Source: Microbulbifer salipaludis (GTDB lineage: Bacteria; Pseudomonadota; Gammaproteobacteria; Pseudomonadales; Cellvibrionaceae). Taken from it: a DNA stretch of 64,000 bases. Shown here piece after piece: positions 8,662-18,900 of the stretch. Made by a program: the position numbers and the translations under genes. The first letter of the stretch is position 1, and each line of letters starts with the position of its first letter. A model generated the notes under the pieces. The model was not told the DNA's origin and ran no database searches. It saw nothing but the letters and a program-made list of their open reading frames with translations. Location: NCBI RefSeq assembly GCF_017303155.1, contig NZ_JAEKJR010000002.1, forward strand, positions 1,612,001 through 1,676,000. Reading direction: 5' to 3'.

Positions 8662-9633
8662 GTGCACGGCGATAATAACGATCAACAGATACAGGTCGTA
8701 GACTCCCACACTGGCGGTGAACCCACCCGGGTCATCGTCCGTGGTGGCCCCGACCTCGGCTCGGGCAGCATGGCCGAGCGGGTCAAGGTCTTTCGCGAGA
8801 AGTTCGACTATCTGCGTGCCGCGCTGATCCGCGAACCCCGCGGTTCCGACGTGATGGTCGGCGCGCTCCTGTGCGCCCCACAAAACCCTGACAACGCCGC
8901 CGGGGTGATCTTTTTCAATAACGTGGGCTACCTCGGCATGTGTGGTCACGGCACCATCGGCCTCGCCGCCACCCTGGCGCGTATGGGCAAGATCGCACCG
9001 GGCGAGCACCGCCTGGAGTCGCCGGTGGGAGACGTCAGCTTTGTGTTGCACAACAACCACCGGGTGAGCGTGGAGAACGTACCCAGCTATCGTTATCGTA
9101 AGAGCGTGCCGGTCTATGTCGACGGAATTGGCGGCTTCAGCGGTGACATCGCCTGGGGGGGCAACTGGTTCTTCCTGATCTCCAATCACGGCCAGCATAT
9201 CAGCCCGGACAACACTGACCATCTGACCGAGTTTTGCTGGCAGGTCCGCCAGGCACTACGCGAGCAGGGTATTACCGGGGCCAATGGTGAAGAAATCGAT
9301 CATATCGAGCTCTTCGCGAAGCCCTCAAACCCGGAGACCGCCGATAGCAGGAACTTTGTGCTGTGCCCGGGAAAAGCGTACGACCGATCCCCCTGCGGCA
9401 CCGGCACCAGCGCAAAGCTGGCCTGCTTATACGACGATGGCGTGATCAAGCCAGGCCAGACCTGGCGGCAGGAAAGTATTATCGGAAGTATTTTCGAGGG
9501 CAGCGTTCAGCCCGCGACAGACACGAAAGCCGGACTGAACGCCGTGATACCTACCATCACCGGCAGTGCCTATATCAGTGCCGAATCCACGATTATCTTC
9601 GACCCTGAAGACCCCTTTGCACACGGCTTCTGA
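8662..9633 (+). CDS. 4-hydroxyproline 2-epimerase (proline racemase family)
   Basis: This 323-residue protein has the two catalytic cysteines of the racemase family: C94 in [10 protein letters not shown] and C245 in [12 protein letters not shown]. The cysteine pair (not Ser/Cys or Thr/Cys) marks reversible epimerases rather than trans-3-hydroxyproline dehydratases. It converts trans-4-hydroxy-L-proline to cis-4-hydroxy-D-proline, the entry step of the pathway (LhpA/HypE type). Translation starts at GTG 8662 with GGAG 7 bp upstream. It is last in the operon, 69 bp after the dehydrogenase, and is followed by a strong terminator. Confidence 0.93.
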   Translation: MHGDNNDQQIQVVDSHTGGEPTRVIVRGGPDLGSGSMAERVKVFREKFDYLRAALIREPRGSDVMVGALLCAPQNPDNAAGVIFFNNVGYLGMCGHGTIGLAATLARMGKIAPGEHRLESPVGDVSFVLHNNHRVSVENVPSYRYRKSVPVYVDGIGGFSGDIAWGGNWFFLISNHGQHISPDNTDHLTEFCWQVRQALREQGITGANGEEIDHIELFAKPSNPETADSRNFVLCPGKAYDRSPCGTGTSAKLACLYDDGVIKPGQTWRQESIIGSIFEGSVQPATDTKAGLNAVIPTITGSAYISAESTIIFDPEDPFAHGF

Positions 9634-9650
9634 AAAAAACTTGTGATAAA

Positions 9651-9680
9651 AAAGGCTTGCCGGGATGGCAAGCCTTTTTA
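9651..9680. terminator. Bidirectional rho-independent terminator
   Basis: GGCTTGCC and GGCAAGCC (8-bp stem, 5-nt loop) are flanked by AAAAAA on the left and TTTTT on the right. It can end both the epimerase operon and the convergent GntR gene. Confidence 0.9.
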
Positions 9681-9688
9681 GCAATCGG

Positions 9689-10561
9689 TTACGCGTATTT
9701 TTTCTCATTCAGGTATTCGATCATGCGCGATACGGCCTCTCGCTGATCCCGGATATGATGACTGAGCGCCTTGCGCGCACCCTTCCAGTCTTTCGCCAGA
9801 AGGCACTCCACAATTTCGCAGTGCTCTTTTGCCATTTCACGCTTCACACGTTCATCAATCACCGCGTAATTGAACAGAGCATTGTAAAACGGACTGTAGC
9901 GTTTAAAGAATTCGGAAATGTACCGATTGCCGCAGCGCTCGATCCAGTAATCGTGCAAATCGAAGTCGAGTTCTGATTTGGCGTCACCGCGCCCCGGCTT
10001 GTTTGCCTTGAGCAGCTTTTGCAACTCGTCATCGGTGAAGTGTCCCCGCGCGAGATCCAGTGCCTTCAGCTCGAGCATTTCCCGAATATCCAGGTAATCG
10101 TGCATATCCTGCTCACTGAACGGGTGTACGCGCCAGCCGCAGCGGGGAACATGCTCGATCAGTCCCGCTCCCGCCAGACGAGAAAAAATCTGGCGTACAA
10201 CGGTGCGCCCGGCGCCATACTGCTCAGCGGTCGCGTGTTCACGAAGGTATTCGGTATCTTGCTGCAAACTCCGCACGATGACATCCTGGCGGATGGTTTC
10301 GTACAGTTTTCTCTCGGTGGCATCTTCCTTGGGTGGCTCAAGCTTCATGCCCTTGAGTACTTCCGGCTGCGCCTCCAGCCGCCCGTTGTCTTTGCGGCGG
10401 ATGACACCTTCGTCCACCAACTCGTCGACCGCGTGGCGAACCGGCGTCAAGCTGACCTTATAGTGCTCAGACATAGCACCCAGTGTGAGCTTGTACGGTA
10501 GACGACCCTCCGCCTGGAGAACGGCTTTTACATCGGATTTGATAAATTCAGTAATGGTCAT
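9689..10561 (-). CDS. GntR-family regulator with two winged-helix domains and an FCD domain
   Basis: This is a 290-residue protein. A first GntR-like winged helix covers about residues 5-65, with LTLGAMSEHYKVSLTPVRHA and then DELVDEGVIRRKDNG. A second covers about 85-147, with LREHATAEQYGAGRTVVRQI and LAGAGLIEHVPRCGWRVH. An all-alpha FCD ligand domain follows (150-285), with candidate metal or ligand residues H203, H247 and H268/H269. Usual FadR/FCD regulators have one winged helix and about 220-240 residues, so this one is duplicated at its N terminus. It lies convergent to the hydroxyproline operon and is the obvious candidate to bind the repeats at 506, 532 and 5999. Repression relieved by hydroxyproline or a pathway intermediate is inferred. 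Confidence 0.88.
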   Translation of the reverse strand: MTITEFIKSDVKAVLQAEGRLPYKLTLGAMSEHYKVSLTPVRHAVDELVDEGVIRRKDNGRLEAQPEVLKGMKLEPPKEDATERKLYETIRQDVIVRSLQQDTEYLREHATAEQYGAGRTVVRQIFSRLAGAGLIEHVPRCGWRVHPFSEQDMHDYLDIREMLELKALDLARGHFTDDELQKLLKANKPGRGDAKSELDFDLHDYWIERCGNRYISEFFKRYSPFYNALFNYAVIDERVKREMAKEHCEIVECLLAKDWKGARKALSHHIRDQREAVSRMIEYLNEKKYA

Positions 10562-10630
10562 TTAGCCAGCGCTTGCTATTATTTTGTGCCCACCTGGCAG
10601 CCTTGGGCCCCCAGGTAATACAGGTATCAC

Positions 10631-10643
10631 GTAAAAATTTTAC
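10631..10643. promoter_or_regulatory. Small palindrome between gntR and tesB
   Basis: GTAAAA-A-TTTTAC is a perfect 13-bp palindrome, 22 bp before the tesB start and about 70 bp from the gntR start. It does not resemble the TTATTGT repeats. It could be an operator for either gene; the evidence is only its symmetry. Confidence 0.25.
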
Positions 10644-10664
10644 ATAAGATAGGCAGTATCGCCC

Positions 10665-11513
10665 ATGTTGGAAAAGTTGAGCAAGCTTCTCGATGTCGAA
10701 GAGTTGGATACCCATCTGTTCCGTAGCCAGGCTCATGTCGAGAACTATCGCAAAGTCCTCTTTGGTGGGCAGGTACTCGGCCAGGCACTCATGGCCGCAG
10801 CGCGCACGGTCGAGGATCGGCTCCCCCACTCCCTGCACGCCTACTTCCTGCGCCCCGGCAGCAGCGAGAAACCGGTGATCTATGATGTAGACCCCATCCG
10901 CGACGGAGGCAGCTTCACCACTCGGCGCGTAGTGGCCAAACAGAATGGCAAGGCAATATTCAACATGTCTGCGTCGTTTCAGATCGACGAGCCCGGCTTT
11001 GATCATCAGGCCGACATGCCGACCGAGGGTGTCGTCGAGCCGGAAAACCTGAAGAACACCCAGCAACTGGCGGAAGAAGCCGGCATGGAAGGCGCGGCAC
11101 AAAACCAGCGGCGCTATATGATCGATTTTCGCCCAATTGACCCCATGAGTTATTTTGATAGCGCGGTCCGTGAACCCCGCTGCATGTTCTGGTTCAAGGT
11201 TGAAGGCAAGCTCTCTGACAATCCGATCGAGCACCGCAGCGCCCTGTGCTACGCATCCGATATGGCACTGCTTGGCACCGCCCTGCAACCGCACCCCATC
11301 AGCCTGTTCGACCCACACCTGATGCCTGCCAGCCTAGATCACGCCATGTGGTTCCACCGCCCATTTCGGGCCGATGACTGGCTGCTTTACGTGACCGATA
11401 GTCCATCGGCCAGCGGCGCGCGGGGCTACTGCCGCGGGCAGATTTTCTCCCGCGATGGCCGGCTGGTCGCCTCAACCACCCAGGAAGGCCTGATCCGCCA
11501 GATCAATGGCTAA
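10665..11513 (+). CDS. tesB: Acyl-CoA thioesterase II
   Basis: This 282-residue double-hotdog thioesterase hydrolyses medium and long acyl-CoAs to free acid and CoA in the cytoplasm. The first hotdog opens with FRSQAHVENYRKVLFGGQVL, followed by the conserved SLHAYFLRPG and RDGGSFTTRRV. The second contains CYASDMALLGTALQPH and SLDHAMWFHRPFRADDWLLY, ending in SRDGRLVAST. Its length matches E. coli TesB (286). It is divergent from gntR and seems unconnected to hydroxyproline metabolism. No clear ribosome site stands before the ATG. Confidence 0.95.
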   Translation: MLEKLSKLLDVEELDTHLFRSQAHVENYRKVLFGGQVLGQALMAAARTVEDRLPHSLHAYFLRPGSSEKPVIYDVDPIRDGGSFTTRRVVAKQNGKAIFNMSASFQIDEPGFDHQADMPTEGVVEPENLKNTQQLAEEAGMEGAAQNQRRYMIDFRPIDPMSYFDSAVREPRCMFWFKVEGKLSDNPIEHRSALCYASDMALLGTALQPHPISLFDPHLMPASLDHAMWFHRPFRADDWLLYVTDSPSASGARGYCRGQIFSRDGRLVASTTQEGLIRQING

Positions 11514-11568
11514 ACCGGCACCCGGTTGCACCTCTAGTGCAAAGTGCTAAATTTAATGAAATCAGTGG

Positions 11569-11596
11569 TTTACAGAGGCGGTGCGGCTGCTATAAT
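11569..11596 (+). promoter_or_regulatory. tRNA-Pro promoter
   Basis: TTTACA (-35) and a perfect TATAAT (-10) are separated by 16 bp and are followed by a GC-rich discriminator (GCCGCCCGC), as is usual for stringently controlled stable-RNA genes. The tRNA begins about 65 bp beyond the expected start site. Confidence 0.8.
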
Positions 11597-11668
11597 GCCG
11601 CCCGCTTCAGCACGAAGCACCGAGCAAAATGCCTTGTGGCAATCACAGGATTCACACGCTCAAACAGT

Positions 11669-11745
<77 letters not shown>

Positions 11746-11752
11746 TATTCCA

Positions 11753-11778
11753 AAGCCCCTGAATTTTCAGGGGCTTTT
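11753..11778. terminator. Rho-independent terminator after tRNA-Pro
   Basis: AAGCCCCTGAA and TTCAGGGGCTT form a perfect stem with a very small loop and run into TTTT. It ends the tRNA transcript and, on the other strand, may also end the DUF1254 operon. Confidence 0.85.
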
Positions 11779-11817
11779 CGTTTCTTCCTCCATCTTCCAC
11801 ACGCGACCTCTTCTGGT

Positions 11818-13392
11818 TTACCAGCTAGCCTTGTCTATATCAGGCAGAAGCCAAGACTTGTCGAAATATGCTTCCGTAGGCGAGTAGAAGCGGAAATAGG
11901 TAAACCAGGCCCGCCCAGGCACAGTGGGAATCCAGTTCTTCTCTTTCCCCGGCGGCGAGGTCGGCCCGAAGTAGATATCAATTGAACCATCATCATTTTT
12001 GATCAGGTCCATGCGCGAGGACTTGTCCGCGAGTCTCTGCTTGTTGTCGATCGGAGCACGGGTGGACACATCGTAAACGGTGGTTGACCAGAACTCCGCA
12101 GCAGGGGCATTTGGGGGGATATGCAATCTGTACTGATTGGCACCATCCAGCCAGTCGTTATCACTATCTTTGTAGGCAGCCAGGTAAATCTGATCTTTAC
12201 CAGGTGTTTTCGACTGCATCGCCGGGTCATTGGTGACTGCCTCGTAAAACCACGCGGCGCGGCCATCTAGGGAATCGTAGTGTTCCCAGCGCTGATCGGG
12301 CGGAGAAACAGTGGCAATTTCCCAGTGGCTGCCCTTTTTGTAAATGGACTGCTCCAGACGGGGATTTTCAAAGTCATTAGCCTTGGCCATCGCCTCCCCA
12401 ACCAGCGCCGCCTCGGTCAGTATTTCCTTCTGGCGGGCATCAGGCTTGAACGGTTTGCCCTTCTCAATGCCCAGCGGCTTTAACATGGCGTGGAAAAAGC
12501 GGTCGCGCTCATCCACGGGTTCACGATTGAGGATATCTGCCAACCGTTCAAAGTAGGTAATACCACGCGGCTGCCAGCCCGCCCATCGTGTGTCGCCCGC
12601 TTCAATCACCGTGGTATCCGCTGCCGAGCCCTCATTTGCCAACGGGTAGATCTCAATTTTTGACAGGGCATCCCGACGCTCTTCCTCATCCTTGCTCATC
12701 AGCCGAATGCCAAAGAAGACGCTGTTGGTGGGTGACTCGAACACCTTATAGTCAGCGGGCACGTCGGGCTTCTCAGTGCCGGGAGCATAAAAGACGTACT
12801 TACCGGGCTCTGTCATCGGTGCGATCGCGATTTGCCACATACTGTGCACAGCGCCGCGTACCTTCGCCTCCGGCATTTCCACCACGATAGGGCCAGTTTC
12901 GTTCAGCCGGATAAAGCTGAGCGCATAGGGCGTCGTCGTGTTGGCGGTCAACAAGCCCAGCTTGGAGACGTAGTCGGGATAGTGGACGATGTCCCCAGAC
13001 TTGGCTTTGAACACATTTTCGTGCTCATGTTGCCACTGGGCGAAGGAGACAATCGGTATCGCCCAGATGTAGGCCTGGGTGGCACGCTGAAAGTCCATCT
13101 CGTCGAAAAGTTTTTCCTTGGTCTCATCCGTGGGGTAACCGTTGGCAAAATCGTGCGTGAACGAGAGCTTGCCGATGCGGGTTTCGATGGTCACACCACC
13201 TTCCGGGGCCTCCCCTTCACCCGTCGTGGCGCCCTGCGAACCGGCACCAACACTTTCACCGCCGCTGCCGGCCGCTTGCCCTGTATCAGTGGCCGCCACC
13301 TGTTGCTCTGCCCGCTCCTCCTTACCACCGCCACAACCGGCGGCGAGCAGGAGAGCCAGGATTACTACTGTCCAGTTGCTGTAGCGCATCAT
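11818..13392 (-). CDS. DUF1254/DUF1214 domain lipoprotein
   Basis: This is a 524-residue exported protein. A lipobox (LLLAAGC, Cys near 20) follows a short hydrophobic signal, and then comes a low-complexity Gly/Glu/Ala linker to about residue 65. A DUF1254 domain follows (YIWAIPIVSFAQWQHEHENV, then TTTPYALSFIRLNETGPIVV), with a DUF1214 domain at the C terminus (AEFWSTTVYDVSTRAPIDN, then IPTVPGRAWFTYFRFYSPTE). The function of this domain pair is not established; members are often outer-membrane or periplasmic. It lies 39 bp downstream of a paralogue and is probably co-transcribed. A third relative is at 58045-59073. Confidence 0.85.
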   Translation of the reverse strand: MMRYSNWTVVILALLLAAGCGGGKEERAEQQVAATDTGQAAGSGGESVGAGSQGATTGEGEAPEGGVTIETRIGKLSFTHDFANGYPTDETKEKLFDEMDFQRATQAYIWAIPIVSFAQWQHEHENVFKAKSGDIVHYPDYVSKLGLLTANTTTPYALSFIRLNETGPIVVEMPEAKVRGAVHSMWQIAIAPMTEPGKYVFYAPGTEKPDVPADYKVFESPTNSVFFGIRLMSKDEEERRDALSKIEIYPLANEGSAADTTVIEAGDTRWAGWQPRGITYFERLADILNREPVDERDRFFHAMLKPLGIEKGKPFKPDARQKEILTEAALVGEAMAKANDFENPRLEQSIYKKGSHWEIATVSPPDQRWEHYDSLDGRAAWFYEAVTNDPAMQSKTPGKDQIYLAAYKDSDNDWLDGANQYRLHIPPNAPAAEFWSTTVYDVSTRAPIDNKQRLADKSSRMDLIKNDDGSIDIYFGPTSPPGKEKNWIPTVPGRAWFTYFRFYSPTEAYFDKSWLLPDIDKASW

Positions 13393-13431
13393 CGCTATAC
13401 CTCATTGAAACTTTTGCAATCATTTCCTGCG

Positions 13432-14802
13432 CTATTTGAGCGGCTGCGGCATATAGTCGGGCTGCTTGTAGGTGCCGTCGATGATCGCCTTGCTCGGCCC
13501 GTAGGTCCGCAGCACCAGCCAGAAAGGACCGTCTGGGGCAGGAAGCCAGTTACTCTCTTTGTCCTTGCCCGGTGATTTGTGGGAGAAATACAGCGTCAGA
13601 GAGCCGTCAGGGTTACGTTTCAGGCCCTTGGTGCTGGAACCGATGGAATAGCGGTCGATGGGGTTTTCCACCAAATAGCGCTCCGGCAGGCGGTACATGG
13701 TGTAGGACCAGAAGTAGTCAACCGGGGGCTCCTCCCCCTTGGGGAAAGTCACCGTGTAGCTGGCCTTGCTGCCATCGGTTTCCTTACCGTTTACGTCATT
13801 CGGGTTGGTCAGATAGATCGACTGCTGCGGTACGTTGCCGAAGATACCGAGGTATACGCCCTGGGCACGGCTCGCGTAATCGGTGCCGATCCGTTCGCGG
13901 GGACCAAAGAAGTCCGCCGGATCGTATTTGCCTCGCCCGACGCGATCGAGATGCTCGCGGGCGTCCTTCGCACCTGCGCGCAGGGCCTTCTGGATCTCGG
14001 CGGGCAGCTCACTGAACTTCCACCCACCCTTGGGATCGAGGCCAAGCTTTTCCAGCTTGGCATACATGGCGCTATCGGCGTCATTACGTGAGGATAAGGG
14101 CAACATGAAGCTGACGTAATCCCAGTATTTGTCTGTGGTCTCCGCACCCTCTTCCCAGTTTGGCCAGTCGATCTTCGGTGCGGCTGCCGGCGCCTTGGTG
14201 CCTAGGTAAGCACTCAGCGGCTCCAGCTTGTACCCTTGCTGGATTTCCTTGACCCGCGGCAAGTCATCCTTACCGCCGATCAGTTGCGTGCGCGTCAGTG
14301 AGCCGAGGAAGTCACTCTCGCCGCGAATAATGCGGTCGATGCCCTTGGGTTTCTCACCCTGCCAGTCTGGTGCCGCCAGCAATACCTTGATGCCGTCGTT
14401 GCCGTCGTTAACTGATCCGGGGTTATCCAGTACGTAGCCCCACAGGTCGTCCCACTGGCTGGTATAGAAGCGCTCTTTCTCGATCTTTGGCAATGTCAGC
14501 ACCCACGGCTCTGCGCGCAGGTCTACCCACGCATACGAATACGGGGTGTCGTTGTTGGGCGTGACAATATCGGTATCCTCCGGACCGGAAACACCGAGGT
14601 GCACCCACTTGCCGAAGTCCCGGTCCCCCTCAATTGCCTGCCTGTACATGGTGCGGTAGTTCATGACCAGCGGGTAAGTGAAAAAGTAAGCTTCCTTCGC
14701 CATCTCCCGTGCGGCCTTTGTATCCGGCTGAGACTGGGCCAGAGCGTAAACCGCCAGCCCGGCGAGCAGCACGCTGGCCGTTGCAGTGCGAAACCACTTC
14801 AT
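13432..14802 (-). CDS. DUF1254/DUF1214 domain exported protein
   Basis: This 456-residue protein has a cleavable signal peptide (VLLAGLAVYALAQ). DUF1254 is at about residues 35-170, with YFFTYPLVMNYRTMYRQAIE and TPNNDTPYSYAWVDLRAEPW. A C-terminal DUF1214 domain contains YFWSYTMYRLPERYLVENPI and GPFWLVLRTYGPSKAI. AGGAG precedes the ATG. It is the upstream member of a tandem pair with the lipoprotein at 11818; one is soluble or periplasmic and the other lipid-anchored. Function is unknown; catalytic residues cannot be pointed to. Confidence 0.85.
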   Translation of the reverse strand: MKWFRTATASVLLAGLAVYALAQSQPDTKAAREMAKEAYFFTYPLVMNYRTMYRQAIEGDRDFGKWVHLGVSGPEDTDIVTPNNDTPYSYAWVDLRAEPWVLTLPKIEKERFYTSQWDDLWGYVLDNPGSVNDGNDGIKVLLAAPDWQGEKPKGIDRIIRGESDFLGSLTRTQLIGGKDDLPRVKEIQQGYKLEPLSAYLGTKAPAAAPKIDWPNWEEGAETTDKYWDYVSFMLPLSSRNDADSAMYAKLEKLGLDPKGGWKFSELPAEIQKALRAGAKDAREHLDRVGRGKYDPADFFGPRERIGTDYASRAQGVYLGIFGNVPQQSIYLTNPNDVNGKETDGSKASYTVTFPKGEEPPVDYFWSYTMYRLPERYLVENPIDRYSIGSSTKGLKRNPDGSLTLYFSHKSPGKDKESNWLPAPDGPFWLVLRTYGPSKAIIDGTYKQPDYMPQPLK

Positions 14803-14981
14803 TGATCATCTCCTAGCTTTGCTATGTGGGACCGGAAGGTCATCAAGGTGCACCCACCCGATCTGCAACCAATTCATCAGAATAAGAGTAGCTGAAGGAA
14901 AATATGTGTGATTAATTGAACTGCCAGCCACGAAGTCACCACGATCTACACTTGTTTTGCTACAGGCTTTTTCGAAGGGCA

Positions 14982-16196
<1,215 letters not shown>

Positions 16197-16500
16197 ATGG
16201 GCATAGGAAGAATACCGGAATGCTCAGAATTTGTTGGCCATAAAGAGTTGACCACTACAGTACGTGCTATCGACGCCCATCTGCAGCAGCCTCTTATAAC
16301 AACCGCCCACTCATAATTTGACATTGCACGCAAAACGAATAGTATTCCCTTTTTTGCGACAGATAACCTGCCGTGGAACTTTAAACTCCGAATGCAACCA
16401 GCTACCCGCGTTTTGATAAAGGCTCCTCTTAACCGAGCTCCCACTGCGCTTCCGCCACTCTCCATAAACCAACAGATACCTGGCTCCGAACATAAGCACA
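16197..16500. other. Non-coding stretch between IS remnant and cyclodeaminase gene
   Basis: No supported gene is seen in these 304 bp. A 109-residue minus-strand frame (16172-16501) lacks a ribosome site and family features and runs over the IS fragment. The segment may be decayed insertion-element sequence or displaced promoter region for the gene at 16501. Confidence 0.5.
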
Positions 16501-17478
16501 ATGAAATTTATTACCGCCGAGACTATCCGTAGCACCATTGAGTATCCGCAGTTAATCACCGCCCTGCGTGATGCTTTTCGCAGTCAATCCGTCGAGGTAC
16601 CCCAGCGGCACCACCATCATTACCGGTATTCCGCTGCACATGACAACGAGAACACACTACTGCTCATGCCCGCGTGGCAGGCGAATGGGTTCCTGGGTGT
16701 CAAAACGGTGGTGGTTGCGCCCGATAACCGGGAGCAGCCATCTATTCAAGGGCAGTACGCATTGTTTGACGCTGCCACCGGTACGCCTCGGGCGATTATG
16801 GACGCAGCAAGTATTACCGCCATGCGCACTGCGGCCGCGTCGGCGCTGGCTGCGGACTACCTTGCACCGACGGATGCGAGCGTGCTCTTGATGGTGGGCA
16901 CAGGAACACTCGCGCCCGAGCTGATTCGGGCTCACGCCAGTGTTCGTCCCATAAAGGAGGTACTGGTGTGGGGGCGCTCCGCCGCCAAGGCGCAGCGGGT
17001 TGTGGATTCCGTCTCGGAGCTGCCCTGTGTGGCCAAAGTGTGCGAAGACATCGAGCAAGGTATGGCACAGGCAGACATCGTGAGCTGCGCAACGCTGAGC
17101 AAGACGCCGCTCATTCAGGGGAGTTGGCTGCGACCAAACCAGCACATTGACCTGGTCGGCGCCTACCGGCCGGATATGCGGGAAGCCGATGACGACCTGA
17201 TCCGGCAGGTAGCGCTATATGTCGATGTAATGCCACATGCGCTGGCGGAAACCGGCGATCTTTGCATCCCTCTGAGCAATGGTGTGATCAGCGAATCTTC
17301 CGTGCTCGGGCACCTGCCCTCCCTGTGTCAATCTCCCGCGCCGATTGCCCGCCAAGGTGTTACCTGCTTCAAGTCTGTGGGACACGCACTGGAGGACCTG
17401 GTGGCGGCGACACTGGTTCATGCCGTGGAGCGGGCGCGGGAAGACTGTTCGCTGGCACCCTTGCTGAATAATTTGTGA
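16501..17478 (+). CDS. Ornithine cyclodeaminase / mu-crystallin family dehydrogenase
   Basis: This 325-residue protein has the OCD/mu-crystallin fold: N-terminal substrate domain (LLLMPAWQANGFLGVKTVVV) and a Rossmann domain (VLLMVGTGTLAPELIRAHA; the usual G-x-G-x-x-A reads GTGTLA). Also present are RTAAASALAADYLAP, the GAYRPDMREAD motif and the C-terminal FKSVGHALEDLVAA. Members include ornithine cyclodeaminase, alanine dehydrogenase and pyrroline-2-carboxylate/ketimine reductases (LhpI type). GAYRPDMRE and the NAD(P)-binding form favour a ketimine reductase; with a hydroxyproline cluster 6 kb away, pyrroline-2-carboxylate reduction to proline is plausible but unproven. Confidence 0.82.
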   Translation: MKFITAETIRSTIEYPQLITALRDAFRSQSVEVPQRHHHHYRYSAAHDNENTLLLMPAWQANGFLGVKTVVVAPDNREQPSIQGQYALFDAATGTPRAIMDAASITAMRTAAASALAADYLAPTDASVLLMVGTGTLAPELIRAHASVRPIKEVLVWGRSAAKAQRVVDSVSELPCVAKVCEDIEQGMAQADIVSCATLSKTPLIQGSWLRPNQHIDLVGAYRPDMREADDDLIRQVALYVDVMPHALAETGDLCIPLSNGVISESSVLGHLPSLCQSPAPIARQGVTCFKSVGHALEDLVAATLVHAVERAREDCSLAPLLNNL

Positions 17479-17603
17479 CGGGCGAACAACTTGGCGCAGA
17501 TCGGGGTCGCACCCCGGCCACTTGAGCGGTAATCTCTGGCACTGATACCACGATACGTTGTCATATCAACACTGCATGACACCAAATCAGAGCCAGAAGT
17601 TTT

Positions 17604-18872
17604 ATGCTGCATATTTTGAAGGCTTGGCCCCTCTGTAAGCTTGCCATCCTTGGTTTATTTTTAGCGTCGTTCAATAGTTGGTCGCCGTCTGTCTACGCGG
17701 CCAAAAACGAGAGTCTCTACGAGATCGACTACCGGGTTCAGCTTGACCCGGCCGACGATTTCGCCCGAGTGGCCATTGTCCTGTCTGGAAGCACCCTCCC
17801 CAGCCAGTTGACACTACACGTCAATCCCGCGCGGCATCTGGATATCACTGGCGAACATCTTGCTCTGGAAGGCAACCGCGCCGTCTGGCAACCAAAGCCC
17901 GGGCGCGCACAAATCACGTATCGCTTTAAAATTGATGAAAAGCGGTCGTCCGGAAGGTACGACTCGCTGATGACGGAACGTTGGGCAATTCTGCGCACCG
18001 ACAAGCTGATCCCCCCAATCTCCACACGAGCCCCCAAATCCCTCCGATCCCGGGCGACCCTGCAGGTCAATACACCGGAAAACTGGAACACCCTCGCCCC
18101 GTATGCAAAAGATGAGCACGGGGTTTTCCAGCTCAACGATCCGGGCCGACGCTTTGTTCGGCCCAAAGGCTGGATGATTTCCGGGCGTATCGGCAGTCGC
18201 CAGGATGTTATCGACGGTACGGATACGGTGGTAGCAGCCCCTTTGGGTAAAGGCGTGCGCCGGCAGGACACCCTCGCGTTTCTGGGGTGGACGCTGCCCG
18301 AGCTGAAAAAAGTGTTTCCAGAATTTCCAGAAAAACTACTGATCGTGATGGCAGGCGATCCTATGTGGCGCGGTGGACTTTCCGGTACCCGCTCCCTGTT
18401 CATGCACGCCGACCGGCCTCTTATTTCCGGTAACAGGACCAGCAGCATGTTGCACGAACTGGTGCACGTTGGAACGGGCATTCGCGGTGATAAGGAAAGT
18501 GACTGGATCGTAGAGGGGATCGCGGAATACTACTCTTTGAAAATCCTGCGACGCACCGGTGGGATTAGTGAGCGCCGTTTCCAGGGTGCGCTGGAAGGTC
18601 TGGCGAAGTGGGGAGAGGAATCACCCAACCTGCTCGTGAGACGGTCTTCCGGGCCGGTCACGGCACGTGCGACGGTGGTTCTGCATCAAGTCGATGAGCA
18701 GATTCAGGTATTGAGCAACGGAAAACGCAGCCTCGATGATGTGGTAACCGCACTGGCAAAAGAGCGCGGCGAGGTAACACTGAAGAAGTTTCGCGCACTG
18801 GCCGAAGAGGCCGCCGGTGCACCCTTGCCGCAGCTGGAAAGAACATTTCTTACAGGCAAAAAAAAGCCCTGA
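17604..18872 (+). CDS. Exported gluzincin-like metallopeptidase
   Basis: This 422-residue protein has an N-terminal signal (ILGLFLASFNSWSPSVYA) and a beta-rich first half resembling the N-terminal domain of M1/M61 peptidases. A zinc-type motif HELVH is at residues 284-288, and the third-ligand pattern WIVEGIAEYYS gives E304. The W-x-x-E-G-x-A form is characteristic of M1/M61 gluzincins, although the spacing is slightly short. A C-terminal helical region follows (DDVVTALAKERGEVTLKKFR). The substrate is probably an extracytoplasmic peptide. Its stop codon lies inside the left arm of a hairpin. Confidence 0.75.
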   Translation: MLHILKAWPLCKLAILGLFLASFNSWSPSVYAAKNESLYEIDYRVQLDPADDFARVAIVLSGSTLPSQLTLHVNPARHLDITGEHLALEGNRAVWQPKPGRAQITYRFKIDEKRSSGRYDSLMTERWAILRTDKLIPPISTRAPKSLRSRATLQVNTPENWNTLAPYAKDEHGVFQLNDPGRRFVRPKGWMISGRIGSRQDVIDGTDTVVAAPLGKGVRRQDTLAFLGWTLPELKKVFPEFPEKLLIVMAGDPMWRGGLSGTRSLFMHADRPLISGNRTSSMLHELVHVGTGIRGDKESDWIVEGIAEYYSLKILRRTGGISERRFQGALEGLAKWGEESPNLLVRRSSGPVTARATVVLHQVDEQIQVLSNGKRSLDDVVTALAKERGEVTLKKFRALAEEAAGAPLPQLERTFLTGKKKP

Positions 18873-18900
18873 CGACGGGGGGGGGGGAGAGCGTCAGGGC
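18858..18900 (-). terminator. Minus-strand-oriented terminator hairpin with G11 loop
   Basis: GCCCTGACG (18866-18874) pairs with CGTCAGGGC (18892-18900) around a 17-nt loop holding eleven consecutive G. The run of A immediately to the left gives a U-tract only for a minus-strand transcript; the plus side has no T-run. The stem includes the stop codon of the gene ending at 18872. Confidence 0.7.
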
